DNA of 64,000 bases from Cytobacillus sp. NCCP-133 (GCF_026011715.1 NZ_BRVM01000009.1:1-64000); one strand, 5' to 3'; counted from the stretch's first letter, positions 33,754-42,718 are shown. Numbers and translations are program-made. The notes: generated by a model not told the origin, from the sequence alone.

Positions 33754-34635
33754 ATGGACTTTTCAGCTATTGGGGGGAAAATTAAGGAATTAAGAAAGCT
33801 ATTGGGACTTTCGCAAAAAGAGCTCGCAGAGGGAATTTGTACCCAAGCCCAGATAAGCAAAATCGAAAAGGGCGATGTCTATCCGTATGCATCCACACTT
33901 TATTTAATATCACAGCGCCTGGGGGTGGATGTCAACTACTTTTTTGATATCGGGACGACTCCAAGACTGGATTATGTGAAAGAAGTCAGCAGACAGCTGG
34001 TTATTGCCAGGCGGAAGCTAGATTATGAAGAAGTGAAGCAAATTGTACAAACCGAAGAAAAAAATCCGCTATTTTCTCAGAATAGAAGAAACTTTCAGTT
34101 ACTTTTATGGCATAAAGGAATATATATTTACCACATGACAAATAACGTTAAAAAAGCCATTTCCCTTTTTGAAGAAGCCATCGGGCTTACCCATGATAAA
34201 ATATGGACGGAACGGGAGCTTGAAATCTTGATCAGCAAGGGAATCATCTATTTTGAGGAAGGCCACTTGGAAATAGCCCTCCAGCTTTATGAACTCGCCC
34301 AGGAACAGCTTAATCATCTGCCCCACATCCAGGATGGCACCATAAAAACAAGGCTCTATTACAATATTGCCCGTGTTCTTACCAGGCTTGGCCGCTATAG
34401 CCGCTCCATCACCTATTGCAAAGAAGCGATTGACTGGTGCATCGAGAATGAGGATTTATTCCTCCTTGCAGAACTTCATTACCATATTGGCTACAATTAT
34501 GAGCTCCTCGAAGATATTCCAGAAGCAAAATCCTTTATGGAAAAGTCACTCATTATTTTTGAGCTTCAATTGGATACCAAATATATCACTTTCATCAAGA
34601 GCAAAATTGAAAATTGGTCTGGTCAGCTTGCCTGA
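33754..34635 (+). CDS. HTH-TPR peptide-sensing regulator (RRNPP/PlcR-like)
   Basis: 293 residues, the usual size of PlcR/NprR/Rgg-type receptors. Residues 6-62 are a Cro/CI helix-turn-helix (KIKELRKLLGLSQKELAEGI, ISKIEKGDVYP); the rest is a run of helical pairs with TPR character (AISLFEEAIGLTHDKIW, YYNIARVLTRLGRYSRSITY, LAELHYHIGYNYELLEDI). No aspartate-phosphatase-only or catalytic motif is seen. GGGGTGG lies upstream of ATG 33754. The adjacent divergent secreted peptide and the downstream membrane pair suggest a quorum-sensing circuit. Confidence 0.88.
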   Translation: MDFSAIGGKIKELRKLLGLSQKELAEGICTQAQISKIEKGDVYPYASTLYLISQRLGVDVNYFFDIGTTPRLDYVKEVSRQLVIARRKLDYEEVKQIVQTEEKNPLFSQNRRNFQLLLWHKGIYIYHMTNNVKKAISLFEEAIGLTHDKIWTERELEILISKGIIYFEEGHLEIALQLYELAQEQLNHLPHIQDGTIKTRLYYNIARVLTRLGRYSRSITYCKEAIDWCIENEDLFLLAELHYHIGYNYELLEDIPEAKSFMEKSLIIFELQLDTKYITFIKSKIENWSGQLA

Positions 34636-34657
34636 AAAAATGGCGGGCTTTTTCTTT
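34625..34657 (+). terminator. Terminator of the regulator gene
   Basis: AGCTTGCC, loop TGAAAAAAT, GGCGGGCT (two GU pairs) and TTTTTC. It overlaps the end of the coding region, so the next two genes need their own promoter; TTCAAG-N17-TAAAAT before 34826 is a candidate. Confidence 0.65.
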
Positions 34658-34825
34658 TATTTACCAGATCAAATAAGCTTCTTAAAGAGCTTGATCATTA
34701 CTTATGCTTTAAAAATAAGGATATTGTACCATTATCATCTATGTTTTGGTTTTTATTTCAAGTTAATAGCGTTATGCTGTAAAATAGATACAGTTGAAAA
34801 AAATAAGATGATGGAGGATTTTATC

Positions 34826-35488
34826 ATGTATTATCGAATCAGGCTGTTAAAAGGAGTCCTCTTTCCAAGATATTTGTCCTATCAATTAAAGGAATCGGAA
34901 GCTATGATCGGGCTGCTGCCCCGTCTCGTTCTGCTATTTATAGCGAGTTCATGCATTTTTGCACTCGGCTCCCTGTCAGGAATTGGAACTGAAACACTCT
35001 CAAGGGAATTAACCGCATCCCTGGCCCATGAATTTGAATTGAAAAAGCTATTGTTTGCCATAGGACAAGTTGTGTGGGGACTTGTATACGCAAGTCTTTT
35101 CATTTTTTTGCCGGCATTATTTTTTTGGACTTTAACGGAGATCGAATATAAAAAACTTCTTATTATTCAGGCGTATTCCTTTTTAATTTTAGTCTGTGGA
35201 AAAGCGGTAAATATGGTTGTCTCTTTCCTGCTAAGTGTTGATCCCATTTACTCGCCTTTCTCTTTCGGTGCATTATTCCAATATTTAACCGTTAATGAAT
35301 GGATCATTGCTGCATTCGGAACCATTACCCTTTTTCATCTTTGGGCCATTTTTATTCAATATTATTATTTAAACGAGCTTACAGAGAAAAACTCGAGATT
35401 TATATTTTGGATTGTGTTAGCCTTAAATATTTTCTTTTGGATTGTGAACACTCTCCTTTCTTATATAAAAATTGAAAACCTAGTATAA
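34826..35488 (+). CDS. Yip1-like integral membrane protein (YknW-like)
   Basis: 220 residues with five predicted membrane segments (about residues 28-50, 78-103, 108-135, 150-175, 190-212). Start ATG 34826 has GGAGG eight bases upstream; the open frame runs back to 34367 inside the regulator and is not real there. The layout and the following HlyD-like gene resemble YknW-YknX of B. subtilis, where YknW assists a YknXYZ efflux pump. No ABC ATPase or permease follows here. Confidence 0.75.
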   Translation: MYYRIRLLKGVLFPRYLSYQLKESEAMIGLLPRLVLLFIASSCIFALGSLSGIGTETLSRELTASLAHEFELKKLLFAIGQVVWGLVYASLFIFLPALFFWTLTEIEYKKLLIIQAYSFLILVCGKAVNMVVSFLLSVDPIYSPFSFGALFQYLTVNEWIIAAFGTITLFHLWAIFIQYYYLNELTEKNSRFIFWIVLALNIFFWIVNTLLSYIKIENLV

Positions 35489-35499
35489 AGGTGTTGAAC

Positions 35500-36711
35500 A
35501 TGTTGAAAAAATGGCAGCTGGTTTTACTTATTGCAACCATCCTATTATTTGTTTCTTTTAATATTTTCTTAATTAAGAAGGAACATAGCAAAGTAGAAAA
35601 AGTGGAATATATTGAAAGCTGGACATCTGTTAAACAGGGAGATCTCAGGAACGTGATGAATAAACCAGGCGTCGCTGTTGTATCAGATGAGTCCCACGTC
35701 TACTTTGATGAGAGGATGGGGGCATTTAGTCAGTTTTTTGTAAAAGAAGGAGATGAAGTAACGAGAGGAGACTCCTTATTCGAGTACTCCCCCAAAGAGA
35801 TTGTCGATGAAATCTCAAAACTAGAAGCCCGGTTAGAGGAAATCAAAGACAAAATCAGCTCTTTAAATAGCCATATGTCAGATTTAACAGATTACAAAGC
35901 TGAATTGGATATGGAACTTCATAAAGAAAAAGAGCCGAATTACATGACAAGCTATCATGATCTTGAGCGGGAGATTTACCATAAAGAACTGGAAATGGAT
36001 TTGCTTGAAGATGAAGCCTCAAGGCTGGAGGATGAAATGGATGAACTTGAGGAAAACATGGAAAGCTTGACGGTTAAAAGTGAAGTCGACGGCATTATAA
36101 AAGAAATCAATCACGATTTGAACAGCCCGCTTATGACAATCAGTGCCAAAACGATATCTGTGGCAGGCATGATTCGAGAAGGGGAAATAAATAAAGTCAC
36201 AGAAGGCTTAAAAGCCATTATATCCTCACATAATTGGGAAGAAGACCTGAACGGCACCCTTGCAAGTATTTCAACATTGCCAGCTGATGAACCTGAAGTG
36301 GAGAAGGAAACGGTTTATCCTTTTAAGGTGGATCTCGAAGCAGCAACTGATGAGATATTGCCTGGAACACATGTGGCGCTTGAAATTATTACGGAGGAAG
36401 CAAACGGAGTATTAACGGCTCCTCAGGGAAGCATCTATAAAAAGAAAAATAAAGAATATGTGAATATCCTGACCTCAAACGGCACCATTGAAAAAAGGGA
36501 AATTCAAACAGGCATGAAAGTGGTTGGCAAAACCGAGATCCGCTCCGGCGTTGAAGCTGGGGAGTTTGTGGTTATCCATAAAAAACCGCAATCTGTGAAA
36601 CACGCCAGCCAATTTATCACACCGCTTAAACTAAACAAGCTGGATAAGCCTAATCCAGCTGATATAAAAAAGGAATGGACATACATCCTTGAAGGCTTTT
36701 TATCCCGATAA
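35500..36711 (+). CDS. HlyD/RND-type membrane-fusion adaptor (YknX-like)
   Basis: 403 residues: one N-terminal membrane anchor (about residues 5-25), a split lipoyl/barrel-sandwich region (FFVKEGDEVTRGDSLFEYSP and SLTVKSEVDGIIKEINHDLN) around a long coiled coil rich in glutamate (about residues 100-190), then a beta-barrel and a tail ending RSGVEAGEFVVIHKKP. Such adaptors connect exporters to the outside. ATG 35500 has AAAGGTG upstream and follows the Yip1-like gene by 11 bp. The partner transporter is not in this window. Confidence 0.85.
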   Translation: MLKKWQLVLLIATILLFVSFNIFLIKKEHSKVEKVEYIESWTSVKQGDLRNVMNKPGVAVVSDESHVYFDERMGAFSQFFVKEGDEVTRGDSLFEYSPKEIVDEISKLEARLEEIKDKISSLNSHMSDLTDYKAELDMELHKEKEPNYMTSYHDLEREIYHKELEMDLLEDEASRLEDEMDELEENMESLTVKSEVDGIIKEINHDLNSPLMTISAKTISVAGMIREGEINKVTEGLKAIISSHNWEEDLNGTLASISTLPADEPEVEKETVYPFKVDLEAATDEILPGTHVALEIITEEANGVLTAPQGSIYKKKNKEYVNILTSNGTIEKREIQTGMKVVGKTEIRSGVEAGEFVVIHKKPQSVKHASQFITPLKLNKLDKPNPADIKKEWTYILEGFLSR

Positions 36712-36720
36712 ACACCTATG

Positions 36721-36746
36721 ACAGCCCATATCTGGGCTGTTTTTTT
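36721..36746 (+). terminator. Terminator after the HlyD-like gene
   Basis: ACAGCCCA, loop TATC, TGGGCTGT, then seven T. Confidence 0.9.
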
Positions 36747-36934
36747 GATGATATCAGAATTTATATCCTTTTGAACTGAGAGAACTGTCAAGTGAGGTAC
36801 CCTGTGCTGTTCTTAACGAAACACCGGTCTGTACCTGCTATAGATACCTGGCACGAGTCTTTTATCCAATTTTAAATCCTTATATGCTAGCTTTTTTGTA
36901 CTTATTTAGTGCCTGCCTCACCTTTTAAAGAACA
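36747..36934. repeat. Gap with partial Bacillaceae repeat
   Basis: The stretch near 36755-36815 (ATATCAGAATTTATATCCTT, TTGAACTGAGAGAACTGTC) matches 59036-59101 and the inverted end of the element at 62337-62475. The remainder contains CCTGGCACGAG and GTGCCTGCCTC motifs of the short interspersed type. No gene. Confidence 0.5.
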
Positions 36935-36978
36935 GAAAAAAAACCGCCTGCTGGCTTTTAGTTTGTGCCAGCAGACGG
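36935..36978 (-). terminator. Terminator after tagO
   Basis: CCGTCTGCTGGC and GCCAGCAGGCGG with an 11-base loop, followed by T8 on the minus strand. Confidence 0.92.
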
Positions 36979-36993
36979 TCTTTATTCATGCAG

Positions 36994-38052
36994 CTATTTG
37001 CCGCTTAAGTCCCTTACTAATTTGTGAAGCGGACGATGGTCTTTGCCCATAAGCCCGACTTTTTCAGCAAAAAATTCAATTAAGATGAGGAGTACGGCAA
37101 TAACAACGAATGCTCCCCAAACTTTTGCCTGAGAAAAGATCACAGCCGTTAGACCGAAGAATGCTGCAAGAGCATAGATAATTAATACGGTCTGGCGATG
37201 TGTAAACCCTATACCCAGCAAGCAGTGATGCAAATGTGATTTATCCGGTGCGGATAGCGGCTTTTTATTCACAATCCTGCGGATAATCGCAAAGAATGTA
37301 TCAGAAATCGGCACACCGAGGATAATAATAGGAACTATAAACGAAATGAGTGTTACGTTTTTAAAGCCGAGCAAAGCAAGTACGGAGATAATATAGCCTA
37401 AAAATAGCGCACCTGTATCTCCCATGAAAATTTTGGCTGGATGGAAGTTATAAAACAGGAATCCCAATGTGCTCATTAATACGAGCGAAGCTACCGTTGC
37501 TACATAGCCATCACCCATAATAATCGCCATTAAGGAGATCGTAATGAGCGCTATTGATGAAACGCCTGCTGCAAGTCCGTCCAGGCCGTCAATCAGGTTA
37601 ATTGCATTGGTGATACCGACAATCCAAAGAATGGTGAGCGGAAGACTTAGAAAACCAAATTCAATTTGGCCTCCAAACGGAAGGTTAATGAATGGAACAG
37701 ATACCCCTCCGTAGAATACGACAATAAAGGCAGCTGCCAATTGTCCAATAAGCTTATACTTGGCAGAAAGCTCAATCATGTCATCAAGCATGCCGGTCAT
37801 AATGATGATCAAGCTTCCCAGGACAATTGCGAGAGCAGCATTTGGTTCATTTGGATCTGTTGGCCGCAAAATGACTATCCCGATGATAAAACTTACATAT
37901 ATCGCTAAACCGCCCAGACGAGGCATTATTTTTGCATGAACTTTTCGGTGATTCGGCTTATCCGTTGCTCCAACCTTAAACGCCAATTTTTTAACAAGCG
38001 GGGTAAGAAGGATTGAAGCCATGAAGCAAATGAACAAGGTCAAGTAAAACAT
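36994..38052 (-). CDS. tagO: TagO, undecaprenyl-phosphate GlcNAc-1-phosphate transferase
   Basis: Polytopic membrane enzyme of 352 residues that starts wall teichoic acid or other wall glycan synthesis on the lipid carrier. Motifs: DKPNHRKVHAKIMPRLGG near residue 30, DGLDGLAAG near 155, MGDTGALFLGY near 215 and the cytoplasmic loop KSHLHHCLLGIGFTHRQ near 275. ATG 38052 (MFYLTLFICFMASILL) has AAGGAGG six bases upstream; the longer frame to 38154 lacks support. Its position near tagU and degS is conserved. Confidence 0.94.
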   Translation of the reverse strand: MFYLTLFICFMASILLTPLVKKLAFKVGATDKPNHRKVHAKIMPRLGGLAIYVSFIIGIVILRPTDPNEPNAALAIVLGSLIIIMTGMLDDMIELSAKYKLIGQLAAAFIVVFYGGVSVPFINLPFGGQIEFGFLSLPLTILWIVGITNAINLIDGLDGLAAGVSSIALITISLMAIIMGDGYVATVASLVLMSTLGFLFYNFHPAKIFMGDTGALFLGYIISVLALLGFKNVTLISFIVPIIILGVPISDTFFAIIRRIVNKKPLSAPDKSHLHHCLLGIGFTHRQTVLIIYALAAFFGLTAVIFSQAKVWGAFVVIAVLLILIEFFAEKVGLMGKDHRPLHKLVRDLSGK

Positions 38053-38396
38053 ACAGACCCTCCTTAGAAATATCATGCCCATTTCGATTTCCGTAAAAGC
38101 AGGCATTTCATACTTTATTCGCAACAATGTGCATTTTTTTGAATTATTTTCCACTTAAGACGTTCTAGTAAATTCCGAAAATACTAATATGGTAGATAAC
38201 AAGCCTATGCCAGATTGAATTATAACACACGGAATCACTTATTGGGAATAGAGAAAAAAACCTATCACCTATCTGTCATTTTTGACACATTCTTCGTTAT
38301 TTCTGCTAAATTCCCAAATTTACAAACTCTAAAACTAGCATAATTTGTTATAATACCATTTATAGCATATTATTTAAAAAATTGGGGGATTTTTCT
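38053..38396. other. Divergent promoter region between tagO and 38397
   Basis: AT-rich gap of about 340 bp. A TTGACA near 38282 and a TATAAT near 38349 are present but not at promoter spacing to each other. No gene, hairpin or repeat stands out. Confidence 0.4.
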
Positions 38397-38621
38397 ATGA
38401 AAAAAAAGAAATCATTTTTATTGGCTGCTGCCCTTGTCGTTTCGCTAAGCTTTGTGGCCGGAACAAAGGCCTTTGCTAACACCGATCCTGTTATCGCGAG
38501 CGTTGAATGGGTTATGGCGAAAATCAACCCGCTAAGCCAGAAAGTGACCAATCTAGAAAAAAAGGTTTCTGAACTTGAAGCACAAGTAAAATTGCTCAAG
38601 GAACAGGCAGACACTAATTAA
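38397..38621 (+). CDS. Small secreted coiled-coil protein
   Basis: 74 residues: signal peptide (MKKKKSFLLAAALVVSLSFV, cleavage after AFA), then a short exported helix with a leucine-zipper pattern (VTNLEKKVSELEAQVKLLKE). GGGGGA precedes ATG 38397. The next gene starts 14 bp later, so the two are one operon. It may multimerise and attach to the SpoIID-like partner (inference); no family recognised. Confidence 0.8.
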   Translation: MKKKKSFLLAAALVVSLSFVAGTKAFANTDPVIASVEWVMAKINPLSQKVTNLEKKVSELEAQVKLLKEQADTN

Positions 38622-38635
38622 GGATGGAATCGTTT

Positions 38636-40018
38636 ATGAAAAAATCACCTTTCTTTCTCTTGTTTTTGATCGTTTTCCTATGTATATCATCTATAGGGTC
38701 CGCATCAGGGACAGGCTCCCCCTCTGCGCCTATCAGTTATAAGACGGAAATAAAAGTAAAACTGTTACCATATTCAACAAAATTTTCTTTAACTCCCCGA
38801 GGAAGTTACGAAATTGTGAATATGGATAATCAGTCACTCGTTCCAGTAAGCACCCTTGCCACCTTTGAAATGAAAGATGGCAAGGTATTAATGACTTCTG
38901 GAACAGCAAGCATTTCTTCTTCTAAAGGCTTTCATGTGAATGAAGTAAAAGCCGCAGAAACAAATGAGGTGCAAATCAGCAAAATCCAAACAGCATATGG
39001 AATTGCCGATGTCCTATACAGAGGTTCTTTCGAAGTCAAACCAGGCCAATCAAGCCCGCTTCTTTTCAACCGTTTAGACGTTGAAAATTACCTAAAGGGC
39101 GTGGTACCAAGCGAAATGCCTTCAAGCTGGCATATGGAGGCTCTTAAAGCCCAGGCGGTTGCAGCCAGAAGCTATGCCTACACGCAAATCCAAAACAATA
39201 AAGCAAAGGGCTATATAGAAATGACTGTAGCCAGCCAGGTTTATGGGGGGAAGTCGAAAGAAGATGCACGGGGAAACCAGGCGGTAGCGGAAACGAACGG
39301 GCTATATGCCACATACAATAATGTTCCCATCAACGCCTTTTTCCATTCAAGCTCAGGCGGTCATACCGAAAACAGCGAAAACGTGTGGAGCAGCCAGGTT
39401 CCATACATCAGGGCTGTAAAAGACCCCTATGACAAGCATCCCGGAAATTACCATTATGGATGGGAAACGGTTGGGCAAAATTCAGTTATAAGCCAAAAGC
39501 TCAAGCTAAACACAGCACAGGTATTAACCGGCCTAAAAATAACAGAGCGCGGGCCAAGCAGCGCAGTTAAACAAATGGCTGCTACTGTCTACGATAAGAC
39601 ATCAAAAACCGCAAGCGTGATCACTTTAAACCCTGCTTTTGTGTCATCGCCTGACAGATACCGATCATTTTTTGGCGTATCACTGAAAAGCATTCATTAT
39701 AATGTTTACAGCGACACGTACGCCTATATCAAACTGGCCAATGGCACGGAAACGAAATCCGGCCACCTGGTAGGTTATCAAGTCCAAAAGGCGGATGGTT
39801 CAACAGAATATGTTGAGGACTTGAACCTGAACGTACGGACAAAAGATGGATCCACTCAAGTGAAAACCGCTCCGTCAACCTTTACTTTCAAAGGAGATGG
39901 CTGGGGCCACCTCCTCGGCATGAGCCAATGGGGCGCCCGTGGCATGGCCGAGGCAGGCTATACTTTTGATCGGATCCTGAAGCATTATTACACAGGGATA
40001 GAGGTTAAGAAATTATAA
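38636..40018 (+). CDS. SpoIID/LytB-domain wall protein
   Basis: 460 residues with a signal peptide (MKKSPFFLLFLIVFLCISSI). The SpoIID domain is complete: RLDVENYLKGVVPSEMPSSW, EALKAQAVAARSYAYTQI, then FFHSSSGGHTENSENVW and the terminal GWGHLLGMSQWGARGMAEAG. SpoIID proteins cut glycan strands lacking stem peptides; LytB-type vegetative relatives modify autolysins. It is not in a spoIID neighbourhood, so the vegetative wall role is more likely. ATG 38636 has AAGGATGG upstream; ATG 38624 overlaps that site. Confidence 0.88.
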   Translation: MKKSPFFLLFLIVFLCISSIGSASGTGSPSAPISYKTEIKVKLLPYSTKFSLTPRGSYEIVNMDNQSLVPVSTLATFEMKDGKVLMTSGTASISSSKGFHVNEVKAAETNEVQISKIQTAYGIADVLYRGSFEVKPGQSSPLLFNRLDVENYLKGVVPSEMPSSWHMEALKAQAVAARSYAYTQIQNNKAKGYIEMTVASQVYGGKSKEDARGNQAVAETNGLYATYNNVPINAFFHSSSGGHTENSENVWSSQVPYIRAVKDPYDKHPGNYHYGWETVGQNSVISQKLKLNTAQVLTGLKITERGPSSAVKQMAATVYDKTSKTASVITLNPAFVSSPDRYRSFFGVSLKSIHYNVYSDTYAYIKLANGTETKSGHLVGYQVQKADGSTEYVEDLNLNVRTKDGSTQVKTAPSTFTFKGDGWGHLLGMSQWGARGMAEAGYTFDRILKHYYTGIEVKKL

Positions 40019-40029
40019 TAAGCGTTTGG

Positions 40030-40062
40030 ACCAGGCTTCTGAAGTTTAGAGCCTGGTTTTTT
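40030..40062 (+). terminator. Terminator after the SpoIID-like gene
   Basis: ACCAGGCT and AGCCTGGT around a ten-base loop followed by T6. Confidence 0.85.
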
Positions 40063-40106
40063 GTTGTTTGGATTATTTAACGGAGGGATCGCTTAAATGT
40101 GAACTT

Positions 40107-40240
40107 TGCAAATGAATGAACAAACCTGCAAATAGAAACGATTTTCTGCAAATAGAATAGGCGAACTTGCAATTAAACCCGGATTTCTTGCAAATAGATC
40201 CGGACTTTTTGCAATTAGATCTTTCCATTTTGCAAATAGG
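40107..40240. repeat. Seven-copy phased repeat, TGCAAATAGA every 20-21 bp
   Basis: TGCAA(A/T)T cores begin at 40107, 40127, 40147, 40168, 40189, 40210 and 40231, a spacing of 20, 20, 21, 21, 21, 21 bp. The last ten or so bases of each unit vary. The open frame across it on the minus strand has no ribosome site and only mirrors the repeat. A two-copy version lies at 27591-27615. Confidence 0.85.
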
Positions 40241-40324
40241 CCAATAATATAGCTGTGAATCCGGCTTTTTCACTTCTTTTTAGCCCTAATTGGCATACTC
40301 CAGCCGGCAATAATCAATAAAGCG

Positions 40325-40360
40325 CAAAAAACCGGCTTTCTCTCAGAGAAATGCCGGTTT
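40325..40360 (-). terminator. Terminator after the SLH lipoprotein
   Basis: AAACCGGC and GCCGGTTT with a longer loop, followed by TTTTGCG on the minus strand. Confidence 0.85.
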
Positions 40361-40370
40361 GGTCTATATC

Positions 40371-41132
40371 CTAGTAGTTCAACGCACGATATAAAAAGAC
40401 GGAGAATTGCGAGCGTTTCGTTGGTTCGGATGGACGGTAATAGCCGTCGCTTCCTCTTGCCACATCATGCTGGCTGATTGCTTTGATGTAGAGGTACCCA
40501 TCATCTGTTTGAGGGACATCCTTATAATCCTCGTATGGCTCTGTTGTGACCTGCAGATCGAAGGCTCTTTGCAGGACAACAGCCATGTGCTTTCTGGTCA
40601 TGGGGTCATTGGGCAGAAATTTGCCGTTGCTGCCTCTGAAGTACCCTTTTTCGGTGACTGCCATGATCTGCTGATAAGCCCAGTGATCACTGTTTATATC
40701 CGAAAAAGGAGATGGAGCCTCGCTTAAAGGAAGCTTAAGTGCTTTTACAAGCATGGAAGCAGCCTGTGCCCGTGTAATCGAATTCTCCGGAAGGAACTTT
40801 TGAATAGCTGGATAGCCGGAGATCACCCCATCATGATAAATCGCCATGATTTCATTAAAAGCCCAGTAATCAGCTTTCACATCCAAAAAGACAGGCTCAC
40901 TGCTTCCGCCAGTTCCAGGAGTCTGTCCTAATAGAGCATTTACTTCTTTCTGAAGTTCATTTGCGCGCGAGGAGAGACTTGAAACTTGGTTATCGACTTT
41001 TTCCAATTCAGCCTCCGTCCATTCTACACTGGCTGCCTCAATGGGAGCGCCTGCATTTGCCTCCTGTTTTGAACAAGCAGACATTAATCCGGCCAATAGG
41101 ATCAAAAACAAAGGCCAAACAATCTTTTTCAT
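40371..41132 (-). CDS. Lipoprotein with three SLH domains
   Basis: 253 residues. The signal sequence ends in a lipobox (AGLMSAC), so the protein should be lipid-anchored. A coiled stretch follows (about 33-65), then three SLH domains at about 80-135, 140-190 and 200-253 (FLDVKADYWAFNEI ... SITRAQAASM; FSDINSDHWAYQQI ... MTRKHMAVVL; YKDVPQTDDGYLYI ... TKRSQFSVFL). SLH domains bind pyruvylated wall polymer, so this could bridge membrane and wall. ATG 41132 has GGAGGG upstream. Confidence 0.88.
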   Translation of the reverse strand: MKKIVWPLFLILLAGLMSACSKQEANAGAPIEAASVEWTEAELEKVDNQVSSLSSRANELQKEVNALLGQTPGTGGSSEPVFLDVKADYWAFNEIMAIYHDGVISGYPAIQKFLPENSITRAQAASMLVKALKLPLSEAPSPFSDINSDHWAYQQIMAVTEKGYFRGSNGKFLPNDPMTRKHMAVVLQRAFDLQVTTEPYEDYKDVPQTDDGYLYIKAISQHDVARGSDGYYRPSEPTKRSQFSVFLYRALNY

Positions 41133-41212
41133 CAATCTTACCCTCCATCATATAGACATTCCGATGCCGTCTCTCTTTTTACTTCAGCTCACAATCCGGC
41201 AGCGAAGATGAT

Positions 41213-42718
41213 TTAAGCTTTGCCCCGTCCGAGAATCAGCTGTAATTCTGGCAGTCTTACTATTTTTAATAGGACCAAAAAGACTGCTAAGAATAGAACT
41301 CCTCCAGATATGAGGTCAATCCAAGGATTGCCGAATGCGAGAAACCTTGATGACAAAAACATAACGATAATAATAGCCGCATATAAAAAGAGAGATTTAC
41401 CTGCAGAGCCAAAGTTTTCCGTTATTCTCAATTTTAGCATAAATTTTGCCAAAATAGTTAGAAGGATAAAATTAACAATAGAGCTAATGGAAGTTCCCCA
41501 CGCAATCGCTTCTGCACCTAGACGGTCAAGCAAAGCCAAAGTCACAATGATATTAATGCCAAATACACAAAGGATGCTGATGATTACCGGCATATAAGAA
41601 TTTTCTTTCGCGTAGAAAAACCTTGAAATATACACATTGCCGGCAAGGGCAAACATGGATAAAGAAAAGATTTGCAATAATGGGATTGTCATTTTAGACG
41701 ACTCTTCTGTAAAACTTCCATATTCAAAGATAATTTGCACAATTTCTTTTGAGTAAAAGAACACGAATATGGTTACAGGGATTAGCAGCAGCCCCAATGC
41801 ACCCAGTCCTCTTTGATAAAGAGAAGTAACACTCTCCTCCTCATTTGCAGCCACTTTTTTTGCAAGCATTGGATAAATAACCGTCGTGACGGCTGTCATT
41901 AAGACAGCCTGCGGAAACTGCGTGAGCTTCGAAGCGTAGTTCAGAGCGGCTATATATCCTTCTGAAAGATCTGAAGCAAACATCCGCTGAATCAGAAAAT
42001 AGAATTGAAGGGTGGCTCCGCCTAACATAATCGGCATCGCAATAAGAAACAGCCTCTTCATTTCACCGGAATACGCAAAATTCGGCTTAAGGAATTTCAA
42101 GTGTGTTTTTCTCAGTCCAAATAGAAGTATGGCAACCATAATGATGGAACTCAGCATTGCTCCGAGACCATAAGAATCAACATACATAAGCGGCGTCAGC
42201 AGAACCGCCAGCACAACAAAACCTAAATTGTAGATAAAAGTGGACATCGTTGATAATTGAAATCTGTCATGGACATTCAGGATTCCGCTCAGCCACATGG
42301 AAACCACTAAAAAGAAAGTAGACGGCGCCATCCAATAGAACAGCCTCAGTGTGGTTTCAAACTGCTCCCTTTCCATCCCGCCAAACAGCGCCTTTAAAAG
42401 CGGCTCTGCAAACACAATCATCAGAACGGTAATAACACCAATAATCATGATGATATACGAGAATACGGATGAAATAAATAGATCTTTTTCTTTTCCGTCG
42501 AGCGTTTTGCTGTAAACAGAAATAAATGCGGTAGTAATCGCCCCGCCTACAACGATATACAAAAAGTTCGGGATGGTATACGCCGTAATAATGCTGTCAG
42601 CAAGATGCGAAGTACCATACTGATACCCGATTATAACCTCTCTTGCAAATCCGATCAGGCGCGCCAGTATATTAATGACCGCTACCGTTCCAATAATTTT
42701 TAACAACTTGCTCTTCAT
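41213..42718 (-). CDS. murJ: MurJ/MviN-type lipid flippase
   Basis: 501 residues, about 13-14 membrane segments, with the MviN family features ARLIGFAREVIIGYQYGTS near residues 19-37 and a conserved arginine-rich start. Such MOP-superfamily proteins flip lipid-linked wall precursors. Because it follows a glycosyltransferase and csaB, it may export the wall polysaccharide repeat instead of lipid II (inference). AAAGG lies upstream of ATG 42718. Confidence 0.88.
   Translation of the reverse strand: MKSKLLKIIGTVAVINILARLIGFAREVIIGYQYGTSHLADSIITAYTIPNFLYIVVGGAITTAFISVYSKTLDGKEKDLFISSVFSYIIMIIGVITVLMIVFAEPLLKALFGGMEREQFETTLRLFYWMAPSTFFLVVSMWLSGILNVHDRFQLSTMSTFIYNLGFVVLAVLLTPLMYVDSYGLGAMLSSIIMVAILLFGLRKTHLKFLKPNFAYSGEMKRLFLIAMPIMLGGATLQFYFLIQRMFASDLSEGYIAALNYASKLTQFPQAVLMTAVTTVIYPMLAKKVAANEEESVTSLYQRGLGALGLLLIPVTIFVFFYSKEIVQIIFEYGSFTEESSKMTIPLLQIFSLSMFALAGNVYISRFFYAKENSYMPVIISILCVFGINIIVTLALLDRLGAEAIAWGTSISSIVNFILLTILAKFMLKLRITENFGSAGKSLFLYAAIIIVMFLSSRFLAFGNPWIDLISGGVLFLAVFLVLLKIVRLPELQLILGRGKA

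Noticed and set aside
34367..34825. N-terminal extension of the Yip1-like gene
   Set aside because: It overlaps the regulator in another frame; the good ribosome site and start are at 34826.
40107..40240. CRISPR array
   Set aside because: The constant part is only about ten bases, the unit only 21 bp and no cas gene is present.
40073..40273. 66-codon frame with CKKSG repeats
   Set aside because: It merely translates the 21-bp repeat array; no ribosome site.
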